From positions 1-5,477 of the forward strand of contig JAUVQV010000084.1 in the NCBI GenBank assembly GCA_030597995.1: DNA of 5,477 nucleotides, in the 5' to 3' direction. Under the pieces are notes generated by a model, which saw only the letters and a list, made by a program, of their open reading frames with translations, did no database searches and had not been told where the DNA came from. Positions 1 to 5,288 of the stretch are shown piece by piece; position 1 is the stretch's first letter; every line of letters begins with the position of its first letter. The stretch is from Candidatus Rokuibacteriota bacterium. GTDB lineage: Bacteria > JAUVQV01. The translations under genes were made by a program, and so were the position numbers.

Positions 1-44
1 GCACCCGCCTCAGGATCTAACGCTCCCGTTTCCGGGCCAATCGC

Positions 45-78
45 TACCGGACGCTCCGGTAACCCGGGTACGCCCGGG
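45..78. repeat. Two adjacent GC-rich hairpins
   Basis: Two perfect inverted repeats lie next to each other. Arms TACCGGA (45-51) and TCCGGTA (55-61) give a 7-bp stem with a CGC loop. CCCGGG (63-68) and CCCGGG (73-78) give a 6-bp stem with a TACG loop. A weaker 4-bp stem (25-28 with 33-36) lies just upstream. No T-run follows on either strand, so this is not a standard intrinsic terminator. It could still mark the 3' end of a transcript from the left, be a small repeat, or be a regulatory structure. No reading frame crosses the stretch on the + strand in the frame checked; stops occur at 18 and 60. Confidence 0.5.
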
Positions 79-103
79 AAAATATAGGTTTTCCCCGACC
101 CGC

Positions 104-132
104 TTTACATCTTCCGACCGGTGCGGTATAAA
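104..132 (+). promoter_or_regulatory. Sigma70-type promoter of the WaaE-like glycosyltransferase
   Basis: A -35 box TTTACA (104-109) and a -10 box TATAAA (127-132) are separated by exactly 17 bp. Each box differs from consensus at one position. Transcription would start near 139, leaving an untranslated leader of about 45 nt before the GTG at 185. This is one of the best promoter matches in the window. Confidence 0.65.
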
Positions 133-184
133 GGTTGGAACATCACGAGGTTAAGGCTTCTATCGGATTATCAATGGCTTTCTT

Positions 185-952
185 GTGAGTGAGCTGCCGC
201 TTTCAATCAGCATCATTTCCCGCGACGAGGAGTCCAACATCGCCCGTTGTCTGGAGAGCGTGGCGGACATCGCGTCCGAGATCGTGGTAGTGGACTCACA
301 CTCCACGGACAGCACGGTGCGCATAGCCCGGAACTTCGGTGCCAAGGTCTACCTGGAGGACTGGAAGGGATACGCGGCTCAGAAAAATTCCGCCCTCGAC
401 AAGTGCACCTGCCCGTGGATCCTCGCCCTGGACTGCGACGAGGAGGTCTCGCCGGAGCTGAAGGAAAATCTTATCCGGGCCGTGAACAGTCCGGAGTTCA
501 ACAGCTACCTGGTGAACCGGAAGGCCTACTATCTGGGAAAATGGATAGAGCACTCCTGGTACCCCGAATGGAGGCTGAGAGTGGTGAGGAAAGAATCCGG
601 CCGCTGGGTCGGGCACGACCTTCACGAATACCTGGAGGGGGATGGCCCCGCGGGAAAAATACCGGGAGACTTGCGGCACTATTCTTACAAGAGCATAGAG
701 GACCACTACCGGAGACTTTTCACCTACGCCTCCATCGGGGCCGACGCGTACCTCAAGGAGGGGAGAAAATCCGGTCCGGCCAGGATCGTGTTTCACCCGC
801 TCTATGCGTTCGCGAAACACTATTTATTCAAACGCGGCTTCCTCGACGGTGTTCCCGGGCTCATTATCGCCACCGGCAGTTTCTTTTACACCTTCATGAA
901 ATACGTCTACGTCTGGGAGCGGCAGAGATCTTCGGACGCGAACCGGAAGTAA
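185..952 (+). CDS. Family 2 glycosyltransferase, WaaE/KdtX-like (LPS core)
   Basis: This predicted 255-residue GT-A glycosyltransferase would transfer a sugar from a nucleotide-sugar donor to the LPS core on the cytoplasmic face of the inner membrane. Visible features are the N-terminal strand and SRDEE motif (residues 12-16), the donor-binding segment EIVVVDSHSTDST (32-44), WKGYAAQKN (60-68), which is typical of the WaaE beta-1,4-glucosyltransferase subgroup, and the metal-binding DCD (83-85). The C-terminal part (about 205-246) is hydrophobic and aromatic with a KRGFLDG segment, as in WaaE homologues. The length is normal for the family. The start is GTG because an in-frame stop at 152 leaves only GTG (or a rare ATT at 167). 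No clear Shine-Dalgarno sequence precedes it. It converges on the next gene with a 13-bp gap. The exact sugar and acceptor cannot be read from sequence. Confidence 0.88.
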   Translation: MSELPLSISIISRDEESNIARCLESVADIASEIVVVDSHSTDSTVRIARNFGAKVYLEDWKGYAAQKNSALDKCTCPWILALDCDEEVSPELKENLIRAVNSPEFNSYLVNRKAYYLGKWIEHSWYPEWRLRVVRKESGRWVGHDLHEYLEGDGPAGKIPGDLRHYSYKSIEDHYRRLFTYASIGADAYLKEGRKSGPARIVFHPLYAFAKHYLFKRGFLDGVPGLIIATGSFFYTFMKYVYVWERQRSSDANRK

Positions 953-965
953 CCCGCGGGGATTT

Positions 966-2105
966 TCAGGCAGCCCCCAAAATGTCCCGGTAGAGCTCCT
1001 CCAGGCGCCCGCTCACCGTCTCCGCCGAAAACTTCCTGACTTGCTCGAACCCCTTGCTCGACAGCTTTTCACGCAAGGCGCTGTCGTGCAACAGGTCCCT
1101 CATCTTCTCGGCTATGTCCAGCGGGTCCTCAGGGTCGGCGTAGAGCGCGGCGTCGCCTCCGGTCTCCGCAAAACACGACCCGGCCGAAGCGACCACGGGC
1201 ACGCCGGAGTGCAGGGCTTCCACAATGGGAATGCCGAACCCCTCATACACGGACGGATACACGAAGAGTTCCGCTCCCTGATAGAAGACGGGCAGATGGG
1301 CGCACGGCACGTGAGGGAGGATGATTATCCTGGATTCCAGCCGGTGCCGCACGATGAAATCCTGAATTCTCTTTTTATATGCCGTGGCCTTGCCGACCAG
1401 CATCAGTTTGATGTCCTGAGGGTACAGCTCCTGATAGGCCTTGACCAGCGCCAGTTGATTCTTTCTGGTCTCAATGGTGCCGACCGACAATATATACCTC
1501 TCCGGGAGTTGATAGAGATCCCTTATCTGGTCCCGGAATGCCCGTGGGCAGGGCCGGTGAAAAAACTTCTGGCAATCCTGATAGACGATTTCAATTTTGT
1601 CCTCGGGGACGCTCAGAAACTCGACGATGTCATCCGCGGTTTTCCGGCTCACGGCGACGACGCGATCGGCCTCCAAAGCGGCCCTCCTGGACTTATGAAG
1701 GTACACCCGGCGATCGAGGAAGGGGTAAAGCTCGGGGAAACGAACAAATATCAAATCGTGAATCGTGACCACCGATTTCACGCCGGCCCGGCTCAATCCG
1801 CCGGGAAGCTCGTTGCTCAGGCCGTGGTAGAGGCGGATTCCGTCACGCCGGAGCTGGCTTTTCACAAAATAACTGCGCCAGAGAGGATGAAGCCCCCGGT
1901 GTATGAAGTGCGGCGGGGTGTGGATTTTCAGCTTTGCCGCCGATGGAATACCCGCGCGCAACTCCTCGTCGACCCGGGGCGTGTAGGCGTGATACGAAAA
2001 CCCCGGGGCGTGATCGAGGAGGCTGTTGAGGATAAACCGGCTGTAGTTGCCCAGGCCGGACCGGTTCTGAAACGCCCGCTTGGCATCAAACCCGATTCGC
2101 GTCAT
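966..2105 (-). CDS. GT-B glycosyltransferase (GT1/GT4-like)
   Basis: This 379-residue protein has the two-domain GT-B layout of family 4 retaining glycosyltransferases. The N-terminal acceptor domain carries the SGLGNYSR loop (residues 16-23) and TIHDL (114-118). The C-terminal nucleotide-sugar domain opens with YILSVGTIETRKN (204-216) and contains the E-x7-E signature EGFGIPIVE (E288, E296), followed by SGVPVVAS. It has no signal peptide and probably acts at the cytoplasmic membrane surface. Its neighbours, a WaaE-like enzyme and an LPS kinase homologue, suggest a role in LPS core or other envelope glycan synthesis, but the sugar is unknown. The start is ATG with an AGG (2113-2115) 7 nt upstream and a GGAG slightly further away. 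Transcription runs from an extended -10 promoter at about 2178-2186. A long open frame on the opposite strand is a shadow. Confidence 0.9.
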   Translation of the reverse strand: MTRIGFDAKRAFQNRSGLGNYSRFILNSLLDHAPGFSYHAYTPRVDEELRAGIPSAAKLKIHTPPHFIHRGLHPLWRSYFVKSQLRRDGIRLYHGLSNELPGGLSRAGVKSVVTIHDLIFVRFPELYPFLDRRVYLHKSRRAALEADRVVAVSRKTADDIVEFLSVPEDKIEIVYQDCQKFFHRPCPRAFRDQIRDLYQLPERYILSVGTIETRKNQLALVKAYQELYPQDIKLMLVGKATAYKKRIQDFIVRHRLESRIIILPHVPCAHLPVFYQGAELFVYPSVYEGFGIPIVEALHSGVPVVASAGSCFAETGGDAALYADPEDPLDIAEKMRDLLHDSALREKLSSKGFEQVRKFSAETVSGRLEELYRDILGAA

Positions 2106-2177
2106 TTCCCAACCTGCTCCCCGGCCGCGAGTCCGGCGGGGGGACTGTCACCGGTGAGACCCTCTTGTTGAAAAATC

Positions 2178-2186
2178 ATCATACCA
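2178..2186 (-). promoter_or_regulatory. Extended -10 promoter of the GT-B glycosyltransferase
   Basis: On the minus strand this reads TGG followed by TATGAT, an extended -10 element (TGn plus a hexamer with one mismatch to TATAAT). No good -35 box is present 17 bp upstream, which fits extended -10 promoters. Transcription would start near 2171, about 65 nt before the ATG at 2105. Confidence 0.45.
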
Positions 2187-2259
2187 TGTCATCCTGAATT
2201 TTTCCCTCCATCCAGGAGCCCTGCAAGGAAAAGTGTGGTGCATGCAAGCAGTACCTTAC

Positions 2260-2277
2260 CCCGCTCTAAAGAGCGGG
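2260..2277. repeat. Intergenic palindrome 1
   Basis: Arms CCCGCTCT (2260-2267) and AGAGCGGG (2270-2277) are perfectly complementary, giving an 8-bp stem with an AA gap, or 7 bp with a TAAA loop. TCTTTCAACC follows, which is too weak a T tract for a confident terminator. It is the first of three C-rich/G-rich hairpins in this gap. Confidence 0.6.
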
Positions 2278-2311
2278 TCTTTCAACCCCAAGGGCGCCAA
2301 ATCTCCCCCGG

Positions 2312-2364
2312 CCCCTCTTTGCTAAAGAGGGGTACCAAAGACTTCCCCCTTTGAGAAAGGGGGA
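2312..2364. repeat. Tandem pair of C-rich/G-rich palindromes (REP-like)
   Basis: Two perfect hairpins are 11 bp apart. CCCCTCTTT (2312-2320) pairs with AAAGAGGGG (2324-2332) around GCT. TCCCCCTTT (2344-2352) pairs with AAAGGGGGA (2356-2364) around GAG. Both have 9-bp stems and 3-nt loops with the pattern C-run, CTTT or TTT, loop, mirror image. Similar pairs are familiar to me from intergenic regions of many deltaproteobacterial genomes, so I read them as a dispersed REP-like repeat. This recollection was not checked by search. Confidence 0.65.
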
Positions 2365-2395
2365 TCGAATAGAGCCCCATCCAGGTTGACAATTC

Positions 2396-2404
2396 AGGGG
2401 GGAG
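2396..2404 (+). promoter_or_regulatory. Strong ribosome binding site of the LPS-kinase-like gene
   Basis: The purine-rich AGGGGGGAG lies 8 nt before the ATG at 2413. It favours this start over the second in-frame ATG at 2422, which would be 17 nt away. Confidence 0.65.
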
Positions 2405-2412
2405 CGTAATAA

Positions 2413-3222
2413 ATGGAGCACATGGCTGATCCACCCGAGACGGCGTTCCGACGATCGGCAGTAGACTTTCATCTCCCTGACGGACGCTGGCGCCCGCTCC
2501 GGGGGAGCGCGGCGCCGATCCTCTCACTGCTCGACCGTGGAGAGTGGACCCTCCTGCAGGCCGGAGAGGAGCGTGCGACCTACCGTGTCGAGACCCCGGA
2601 GGGGAGATTTTTCGTCAAGCACTACCGGCCAACCCGCTTCCGGGCGCGAGTCCGTGACTTCGTCAGGCGGCGAAAACCCCAGCGGGCGTTCAGTCTGGGC
2701 CGCCGCCTGCGGGAACGGGGGATTTTCACCCCCGATCCGCTGGGGCTATTTGTCCGGGGCCGGGCCCCGTACCAGGAGGCGGTCCTGGTGAACGCGTGGC
2801 TAGGGGAGGTCCGGGGGTGGAGGCGTTATCTGCTGGAGGAAGCGCCCCTTTCCAACAATCCCCAGATTTTCCGACAGGCGGTCGCAGAGATGGGGCGTCT
2901 CCTGGGGCGCTTGCACCGGCAGGGGTTCTATCACGGCGATCTTCGGGCAAATCTCCTCTTTGCCGACGCCGGAAAGGGGTACCGGCCGTGCCTCATAGAC
3001 CTGGAGGATCTCCGGCGCCCGCTCTCCCGGAGACGGCGCGTCAAGAATCTGGGGGAGCTGGAGCGGACAATCCGGGAGCGGGGACGCCTGCCCCTGCGTG
3101 AACTCTGGCTCTTTCTGAAAGCCTACGCCGGGGACGCGGGGTTTGAAATCGCTGAAGCCCGGCGTCTCTGGAGAGAGGTGCGGAAGGCTCAGCTCCGAAA
3201 GGCCGGGGGCGTGGAGGCGTAA
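2413..3222 (+). CDS. Lipopolysaccharide kinase (Kdo/WaaP) family protein
   Basis: This 269-residue protein has a small protein-kinase-like fold of the type that phosphorylates LPS core sugars (heptose or Kdo) from ATP at the inner membrane. Key positions are visible: the ATP-anchoring lysine K69 in FFVKHY, the catalytic loop YHGDLRANLLF with H174, D176 and N180, and the metal-binding D196 in LIDLED, which replaces the DFG of eukaryotic-type kinases as is usual in WaaP/KdkA relatives. The catalytic residues are intact, so it is probably active. The protein is very arginine-rich, which suits contact with anionic lipid. Two glycosyltransferase genes precede it, supporting an LPS-core role. It ends 5 bp before the convergent moeB-like gene. 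Which sugar it modifies is not decidable here; an InaA-like or other small-molecule kinase role is less likely. Confidence 0.82.
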   Translation: MEHMADPPETAFRRSAVDFHLPDGRWRPLRGSAAPILSLLDRGEWTLLQAGEERATYRVETPEGRFFVKHYRPTRFRARVRDFVRRRKPQRAFSLGRRLRERGIFTPDPLGLFVRGRAPYQEAVLVNAWLGEVRGWRRYLLEEAPLSNNPQIFRQAVAEMGRLLGRLHRQGFYHGDLRANLLFADAGKGYRPCLIDLEDLRRPLSRRRRVKNLGELERTIRERGRLPLRELWLFLKAYAGDAGFEIAEARRLWREVRKAQLRKAGGVEA

Positions 3223-3236
3223 CCGGGCTAGCCCGG
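3223..3236. repeat. Palindrome shared by two convergent gene ends
   Basis: CCGGGC (3223-3228) and GCCCGG (3231-3236) flank TA, a perfect 14-bp palindrome. It starts right after the TAA of the kinase gene and includes the TAG stop of the moeB-like gene (3228-3230). Either transcript would form the hairpin, but no T tract follows, so it is only a possible weak bidirectional terminator. Confidence 0.4.
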
Positions 3237-4034
3237 CAGCTCGCAGACGTCCTGGTAATCCTTCAATTCAATGACGCCGGCCTTTTCGCCGCAGACGGGG
3301 CAGTCGGGATTTTTCCGGAGATTCACCTTGTAGATTTCCATCTCCAGGGCATCGAACATCAGCAGGCGCCCTATGAGCGGCTTCCCGGTGCCGAGGATCA
3401 GCTTGATGACCTCGGTGGCCTGGAGCAGGCCGATGGTGCCGGGAAGGACTCCCAGAACGCCCGCCTCCTGACAGCTGGGAACCATGCCGGGAGGGGGCAT
3501 TTCCGGTATGAAGCACCGGTAGCACGGCCCCTGGTGCGGGGCAAAGACGCTCACCTGCCCTTCGAAGCGGAAGACCGCCCCGTAGACATTGGTCTTCCCC
3601 GCCAGCAGGCAGGCGTCGTTGAGGAGAAAGCGAGTCGGAAAATTGTCGGTGCCGTCCATAACCAGGTCGTATTCGGAGATGATCCCGATGATGTTCTCCG
3701 TGCTCAACCTCTCCGGGTGCTCCCGCACGGCGACATCCGGGTTGATCGCCTCTATGGCCGCCCGGGCGGATTTCACCTTCGGCGTGTCGAGGTCGGCGGT
3801 GCCATGGATCACCTGGCGCTGCAGATTGCTCAATTCCACGGTGTCGAAATCCACCAGCCCCAGGGTGCCGATACCGGCCGCGGCCAGGTAGAGGACTGCG
3901 GGGGAGCCCAGTCCCCCCATCCCCACGATGAGGACGCGGGCGCCCAGGAGTTTTTCCTGGCCCGTCCCCCCCACTTCGGGAAGGATGATGTGCCTGCTGT
4001 ACCGTCTGATCTGCTCTTCACTGAATGGGTACAT
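3228..4034 (-). CDS. moeB: MoeB/ThiF-type sulfur-carrier adenylyltransferase
   Basis: This 268-residue E1-like enzyme adenylates the C-terminal glycine of a small ubiquitin-fold sulfur carrier (MoaD, or ThiS for ThiF) in the cytoplasm. It shows the nucleotide-binding GMGGLGSP (38-45), DFDTVELSNLQRQ (62-74) with the N70/R73/Q74 set, K86, and D130 in DGTDN. C171/C174 (CYRC) and C245/C248 (CPVC) form the expected zinc site. C188 in PSCQEAGVLG is at the place of the conserved MoeB/ThiF cysteine. There is no rhodanese domain, so it is MoeB rather than MoeZ/MOCS3 length. I chose the ATG at 4034 because homologues begin at this YSRHI-containing N-terminus and an AGGAGGGAG lies 9 nt upstream. Nearby mobB favours MoeB over ThiF, and no carrier-protein gene is in the window. 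It lies 77 bp downstream of larE on the same strand. Confidence 0.85.
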   Translation of the reverse strand: MYPFSEEQIRRYSRHIILPEVGGTGQEKLLGARVLIVGMGGLGSPAVLYLAAAGIGTLGLVDFDTVELSNLQRQVIHGTADLDTPKVKSARAAIEAINPDVAVREHPERLSTENIIGIISEYDLVMDGTDNFPTRFLLNDACLLAGKTNVYGAVFRFEGQVSVFAPHQGPCYRCFIPEMPPPGMVPSCQEAGVLGVLPGTIGLLQATEVIKLILGTGKPLIGRLLMFDALEMEIYKVNLRKNPDCPVCGEKAGVIELKDYQDVCELPG

Positions 4035-4043
4035 CCCGAGAAT

Positions 4044-4052
4044 CTCCCTCCT
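4044..4052 (-). promoter_or_regulatory. Ribosome binding site that fixes the moeB start
   Basis: The minus strand reads AGGAGGGAG here, 9 nt before the ATG at 4034. This rules in the shorter protein over an upstream ATG at 4163, whose extra 43 residues are unlike the family and would overlap larE. Confidence 0.7.
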
Positions 4053-4111
4053 GCTCTCTCTCCGATGCCTCCCGGACCACCCAGGTTCTCGCGAGGATAG
4101 AAGAGGATATC

Positions 4112-4993
4112 CTACGGCGAGCGATTTGACAATGGCAACGGACCAGGGACCCCGCCCGGGCATTTCCGGGAGGTTTCATCTCCGGAGAGGGCCTCGTTCA
4201 TGCTCCCGGCGCGGTATCCCTCCAGGTCCAGCGCGACGTAGGTGTATCCCAGGGCCTTGAAACGGCCGAGGATCTTCCCCCGCCGGGAGTCTTCCAGAAA
4301 CAGAGGCCACTCATTTTTCCCGACCTCGATGCGCGCGGTGTGGCCGTGGTGACGAACCCGGAATTCCCGCATCCCGAGACCCCGGAGGAAATCCTCGGCC
4401 TCCTCCACCTGGCGCAGGGCCGCCCTGGTGATCCTGGTGTGATAGGGAAAACGGCTGGAGAGGCAGGCGTAGGAAGGCTTGTCCCAGGTCGGAAGTCGGA
4501 GCCTTCTGGAGAGGGTGCGGACCTCCTCTTTGCCCAGCCCGGCCTCCTCCAGCGGGCTGCGCACCCCGGCCCGGCGCGCCGCCTCGCGCCCGGGCCTGAA
4601 ATCTTCGGCGTCATCGGCGTTGCTCCCGTCGAAGATCCACGGAAGCCCCTGCTCCTCCGCGATTCGCTGCAGCCTTGAAAAAAGCTCGGACTTGCACAGG
4701 AAACACCGGTGGGGAGGGTTGTCCGAAAAGCCGGGCACCTCCAGCTCCCGGGAATCGATGGTGAGGTGCCGCCCCCCGATCAGCCGGGCCAGCTCCCGGG
4801 CCTCTTTCAACTCTCGGTCCGGGAAGGTCTCGGAGCGGGCGGTCACCGCCAGGGCCTTTTCCCCCAGCACTTCCGCGCACACCTTCCAGAGAAAGGTGCT
4901 GTCCACTCCCCCGGAAAAAGCGATGACGGCGCCGCCCGCTTGGGCAATTCTTTTCCGTAAATCTTCGTATTTCTCTTCGAGAGACGCCGTCAT
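4112..4993 (-). CDS. larE: LarE-type ATP-dependent sacrificial sulfur transferase
   Basis: This PP-loop ATPase belongs to the LarE family. The founding member activates a pyridinium dicarboxylate carboxylate by adenylylation and donates sulfur from its own cysteine, building the nickel-pincer cofactor of lactate racemase. Numbering from the ATG at 4996, visible features are the PP-loop SGGVDS (28-33), the RCFLCKSELF motif (97-106), DGSNADD (123-129), and KPSYACLSSRFPY with C178 aligning to the sulfur-donor cysteine of the Lactobacillus enzyme. The conserved C-terminal LDLEGYRAGSMNE is followed by a tail of about 24 residues that looks unrelated to the family. The tandem ATGs at 4996 and 4993 are both possible; I prefer 4993 because AGGGG at 5000-5004 is then 6 nt away rather than 3. 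No larA, larB or larC is visible. Neighbouring moeB and mobB hint at a link to molybdopterin sulfur chemistry, but this is inference. Confidence 0.87.
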   Translation of the reverse strand: MTASLEEKYEDLRKRIAQAGGAVIAFSGGVDSTFLWKVCAEVLGEKALAVTARSETFPDRELKEARELARLIGGRHLTIDSRELEVPGFSDNPPHRCFLCKSELFSRLQRIAEEQGLPWIFDGSNADDAEDFRPGREAARRAGVRSPLEEAGLGKEEVRTLSRRLRLPTWDKPSYACLSSRFPYHTRITRAALRQVEEAEDFLRGLGMREFRVRHHGHTARIEVGKNEWPLFLEDSRRGKILGRFKALGYTYVALDLEGYRAGSMNEALSGDETSRKCPGGVPGPLPLSNRSP

Positions 4994-5044
4994 CATCTAC
5001 CCCTGTTTCCCGCACTTGCACACGAAATCACGTATATCACTCAC

Positions 5045-5073
5045 ACTATACACCAACGTCAAAGGCACGAGAA
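5045..5073 (-). promoter_or_regulatory. Possible promoter of larE-moeB
   Basis: The minus strand carries TATAGT (5050 to 5045), a five-of-six match to the -10 consensus. A weak TTCTCG (5073 to 5068) lies 17 bp upstream. Transcription would start near 5039, about 45 nt before larE. A better -35-like TTGACG (5062 to 5057) has no good -10 at standard spacing. A short dyad, GTATA (5032-5036) and TATAC (5047-5051), overlaps the -10. Confidence 0.35.
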
Positions 5074-5089
5074 GCTTGAAAAATTCTGC

Positions 5090-5118
5090 TTGCCTTTTGT
5101 CCCGGGGGAGGCTATTCT
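5090..5118 (+). promoter_or_regulatory. Probable promoter of mobB
   Basis: TTGCCT (5090-5095) and TATTCT (5113-5118) have a 17-bp spacer. Each matches consensus at four of six positions. The predicted start, near 5125, falls inside the dyad at 5123-5147 and gives a leader of about 160 nt before mobB. This promoter is back to back with that of larE. Confidence 0.45.
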
Positions 5119-5122
5119 GATG

Positions 5123-5147
5123 TCGTTATGCAAGTTCTGCATATCGA
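5123..5147. promoter_or_regulatory. ModE-like operator dyad over the mobB start point
   Basis: Half-sites TCGTTATGCA (5123-5132) and TGCATATCGA (5138-5147) are inverted repeats with nine of ten positions paired and a 5-bp AGTTC spacer. The outer TCGnTAT / ATAnCGA shape resembles molybdate-responsive ModE boxes as I remember them. It sits on the predicted transcription start of a molybdenum-cofactor gene, where a repressor would block RNA polymerase. The regulator itself is not in the window, so the assignment is inference; the dyad itself is directly visible. Confidence 0.5.
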
Positions 5148-5170
5148 ATTCGGGGGCCGCGCCGCCAATA

Positions 5171-5286
5171 TCCCTCACCCTGGAGTTCTTCTCAAGGGGA
5201 GACGGGAGAGGGTTGTGTCCCCCGGGTTAAAACGATGCCGGCCCGGGCGTAAAAGATCCTCGTGAATAATCCAGGCTAGGGAGGGA
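5171..5286 (+). promoter_or_regulatory. Structured mobB leader sequestering the ribosome binding site (or a MITE-like insert)
   Basis: The outer arms TCCCTC (5171-5176) with GAGGGA (5281-5286) and CCTGGA (5179-5184) with TCCAGG (5270-5275) form 12 base pairs around a 2x5 internal loop, closing an 85-nt interior. The 3' arm contains GGGAGGG, the mobB ribosome binding site. Inside, CCCGGG (5221-5226) can pair with CCCGGG (5242-5247). GAGGG (5208-5212) could compete for CCCTC (5172-5176), an alternative that would free the ribosome binding site. I do not recognise it as a known riboswitch class, including Moco. An inserted miniature repeat with terminal inverted repeats would look similar. Confidence 0.4.
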
Positions 5287-5288
5287 AT

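Noticed and set aside
953..965. Terminator between the convergent glycosyltransferases
   Set aside because: The 13-bp gap contains only a short GC-rich CCGCGG and no stem with a T-run.
1041..2171. 376-residue open frame on the + strand
   Set aside because: It lies antisense to the GT-B glycosyltransferase, whose domain motifs are unmistakable. The + frame shows no recognisable motif and is a high-GC shadow.
2260..2290. Intrinsic terminator at the first palindrome
   Set aside because: The following TCTTTCAACC is not a proper T tract, and no + strand gene ends upstream of it within the gap.
2386..2391. Perfect TTGACA -35 box before the kinase gene
   Set aside because: The matching -10 at normal spacing would fall at about 2409-2414, on the ATG, so transcription would begin inside the gene and lose the strong ribosome binding site. 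Probably chance.
4035..4163. N-terminal extension of moeB to an ATG at 4163
   Set aside because: The extra 43 residues do not look like the family, they would overlap larE, and the ribosome binding site lies directly before the ATG at 4034.
5128..5265. 45-codon frame in the mobB leader (ATG 5128 to TGA 5263-5265), and a 36-codon frame from ATG 5120
   Set aside because: Neither has a ribosome binding site. The first ATG lies inside the operator-like dyad, the second would be upstream of the predicted RNA start, and no family is recognised. A leader peptide is not excluded, but support is too thin to annotate.
5171..5286. Known Moco riboswitch
   Set aside because: The gene context fits, but I could not match the sequence to the conserved features of that class from memory. 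Only a structured leader is claimed.
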